The notes beneath the pieces were generated by a model. The model ran no database searches and was not told where the DNA came from. It worked only from the letters and a program-made list of their open reading frames with translations. Both the position numbers and the translations under genes were made by a program. From Candidatus Saccharimonadota bacterium (GTDB taxonomy: Bacteria; Patescibacteriota; Saccharimonadia; Saccharimonadales; Saccharimonadaceae): DNA of 6,625 bases. This document shows positions 5,442 to 6,625 of this stretch, piece after piece. The DNA lies in NCBI GenBank assembly GCA_017421685.1, contig JAFOHW010000024.1, positions 1-6,625 on the forward strand. Reading direction: 5' to 3'. Each line of letters starts with the position of its first letter. The stretch's first letter is position 1.

Positions 5442-6625
5442 ACAGATTTGTTAATTGGTCGAATTCTTCCATCGAGGAAATAAGAAGCTCGCGCGGTTTA
5501 TTTCCGTTTTGAGGACCAATAACGCCGATTTCTTCAAACCAGATAGCAAGACCAGAGACGAAACCGTGTCCCTTACCGAGATAGGTCTGAAGCATAGCAG
5601 TTGAGAATTTGCCTTTATTTAGAGATATTTCAACGGCTTTTCGAACTAAAGGATCGCTCGGGTCGTAACGACGTCCGAGATCTCCAAGGTCGCCTCCTCC
5701 CCCCATTCCTTTGATAGAGACTTGCTGGGCGACGACTTCGTCGTTATAGTCCGCAGGTCGTTGGGATCTTAAGAAATCAGTTACTTTTTCAATATCCTCG
5801 TCCGGGGTCCAGGCGCCTTGAATACGTTCTGGTCCGTTAGGAGTTTGTTCGGTAGAAAGAAGCATGTCGCCTTGGCCTAGTAATTTTTCGGCGCCAGAGA
5901 GATCTAAGATAATACGAGATTCCATGGAGGTTAAGACTCGAAAAGCGATGCGGGAAGGGATATTACCCTTAATTAGACCGGTAATAACTTTTACAACTGG
6001 TTTCTGAGTCGCGAGGACGAGATGCATACCGGCGGCACGACCAAGTTGTGCAATACGAACAATCAGAGGTTCAAGTTCTTTCCCAGCCTGCATCATGAGG
6101 TCGGACATTTCATCGATCACAATGACAATATATGGCATCTTGCCACCTTTTTCATCTTTATTAGATTCTTCGTGATCGGAAGAGGAATCTTTTTTAGCCA
6201 TCTTCTTGTTATAGTCGGAAATCTTCTTGACTTTTTCTTCGGCCATTAGTTTGTAACGGCGATCCATCTCTCCAGCGGCCCATTTCATAGCGGAAAGAGC
6301 TTTAGAAGTATCAGTAATAACTGGGGCTAACAAGTGAGGAATTTTATTATATGAGACCATTTCGACCTGTTTCGGATCAACAATGATTAAGCGCATATCG
6401 GATGGAGAATTACGATAGAGAAGCGACATAATAAGGGTATTCGTCATAACGGACTTACCAGAACCAGTAGTACCAGCGATTAAGAGGTGGCGCATGTCAG
6501 CAAGATCGGCTACAACAGGTTTACCAGAGATATCCTTCCCTACTGCGAAGGTTAACGGGCCGGAGCTTCTTCGCCATTCGTCGGATTCGATAATCCCCCT
6601 AAGGGAGACGCTCGCAGAACGAGTA
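5440..6625 (-). CDS. ftsK: DNA translocase FtsK/SpoIIIE, C-terminal part (5' end outside window)
   Basis: Hexameric ATP-driven dsDNA pump that clears and aligns chromosomes at the division septum. The reading frame stays open to the window edge, so 394 residues are visible and the membrane and linker domains are missing. In fragment numbering, the conserved VSLR and GKDISGKPVVADLA lead-in occupies about residues 6-42, Walker A GTTGSGKS 51-58 and Walker B IVIVIDE 166-172. RAAGMHLVLATQ (196-207) and the SMESRIILD...GAEKLLGQGDML block (233-254) complete the motor. A Lys/Ser/Glu-rich stretch of about 20 residues (about 141-163) lengthens the loop before Walker B. A winged-helix gamma domain follows (about 324-381), but its usual GYNRAARL recognition helix reads GHGFVSGLA. 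The first Met in the fragment (6495) lies just before Walker A and is not the start. Stop TAA. The family call is certain; the gamma-domain function is not. Confidence 0.96.
   Translation of the reverse strand, partial: TRSASVSLRGIIESDEWRRSSGPLTFAVGKDISGKPVVADLADMRHLLIAGTTGSGKSVMTNTLIMSLLYRNSPSDMRLIIVDPKQVEMVSYNKIPHLLAPVITDTSKALSAMKWAAGEMDRRYKLMAEEKVKKISDYNKKMAKKDSSSDHEESNKDEKGGKMPYIVIVIDEMSDLMMQAGKELEPLIVRIAQLGRAAGMHLVLATQKPVVKVITGLIKGNIPSRIAFRVLTSMESRIILDLSGAEKLLGQGDMLLSTEQTPNGPERIQGAWTPDEDIEKVTDFLRSQRPADYNDEVVAQQVSIKGMGGGGDLGDLGRRYDPSDPLVRKAVEISLNKGKFSTAMLQTYLGKGHGFVSGLAIWFEEIGVIGPQNGNKPRELLISSMEEFDQLTNL

Overview
All genes in this window lie on the minus strand, so the transcriptional order runs from high to low coordinates. 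The sequence suggests a Candidate Phyla Radiation (Patescibacteria) bacterium, most likely Saccharibacteria (TM7). This is judged from the style of the FtsK, TlyA-like, EF-P and PilM proteins, the very tight packing, and efp following rpsR where rplI usually sits. TAA, TAG and a TGA stop (end of the tlyA-like gene) are all used, which fits the standard bacterial code better than the TGA=Gly code of Gracilibacteria and Absconditabacteria. The phylum is an inference from remembered family features, not from a search.

Region 1 (6625-5440): the C-terminal 394 residues of an FtsK/SpoIIIE DNA translocase, open at the window edge. The gene ends in an 11-bp A/T-only hairpin that may terminate transcription.

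Region 2 (5439-5336): a 104-bp spacer with an extended -10 promoter and an 8-bp hairpin in the leader of the following operon.

Region 3 (5335-3172): rpsF (bS6), ssb, rpsR (bS18), efp and a TlyA-like 2'-O-methyltransferase without its S4 domain. Gaps are 1-30 nt, or genes overlap. The set covers ribosome assembly, translation, rRNA modification and ssDNA binding. Strong Shine-Dalgarno sequences precede the first four genes.

Region 4 (3175-1): pilM, a pilN-like gene, a pilO-like gene and the first codons of one more gene, joined by a 1-nt overlap and 2-nt gaps. Together they look like the inner-membrane alignment subcomplex of a type IV pilus: a cytoplasmic actin-like PilM bound by the N-terminal INLVP segment of PilN, with PilN and PilO as single-pass membrane proteins. 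The cluster appears to have its own near-consensus promoter (TTGATT-N17-TATAAT), which starts on the tlyA stop codon and puts the predicted transcript start at the pilM ATG, so the message would be leaderless.

Most notable: the leaderless pilM promoter, a roughly 150-residue Cys-containing insertion in PilN, FtsK gamma-domain changes at the DNA-reading helix, the S4-less TlyA, and the rpsF leader hairpin. I saw no CRISPR array, tRNA, rRNA, insertion sequence or defence system. The window is mainly compact core genome plus a pilus locus.
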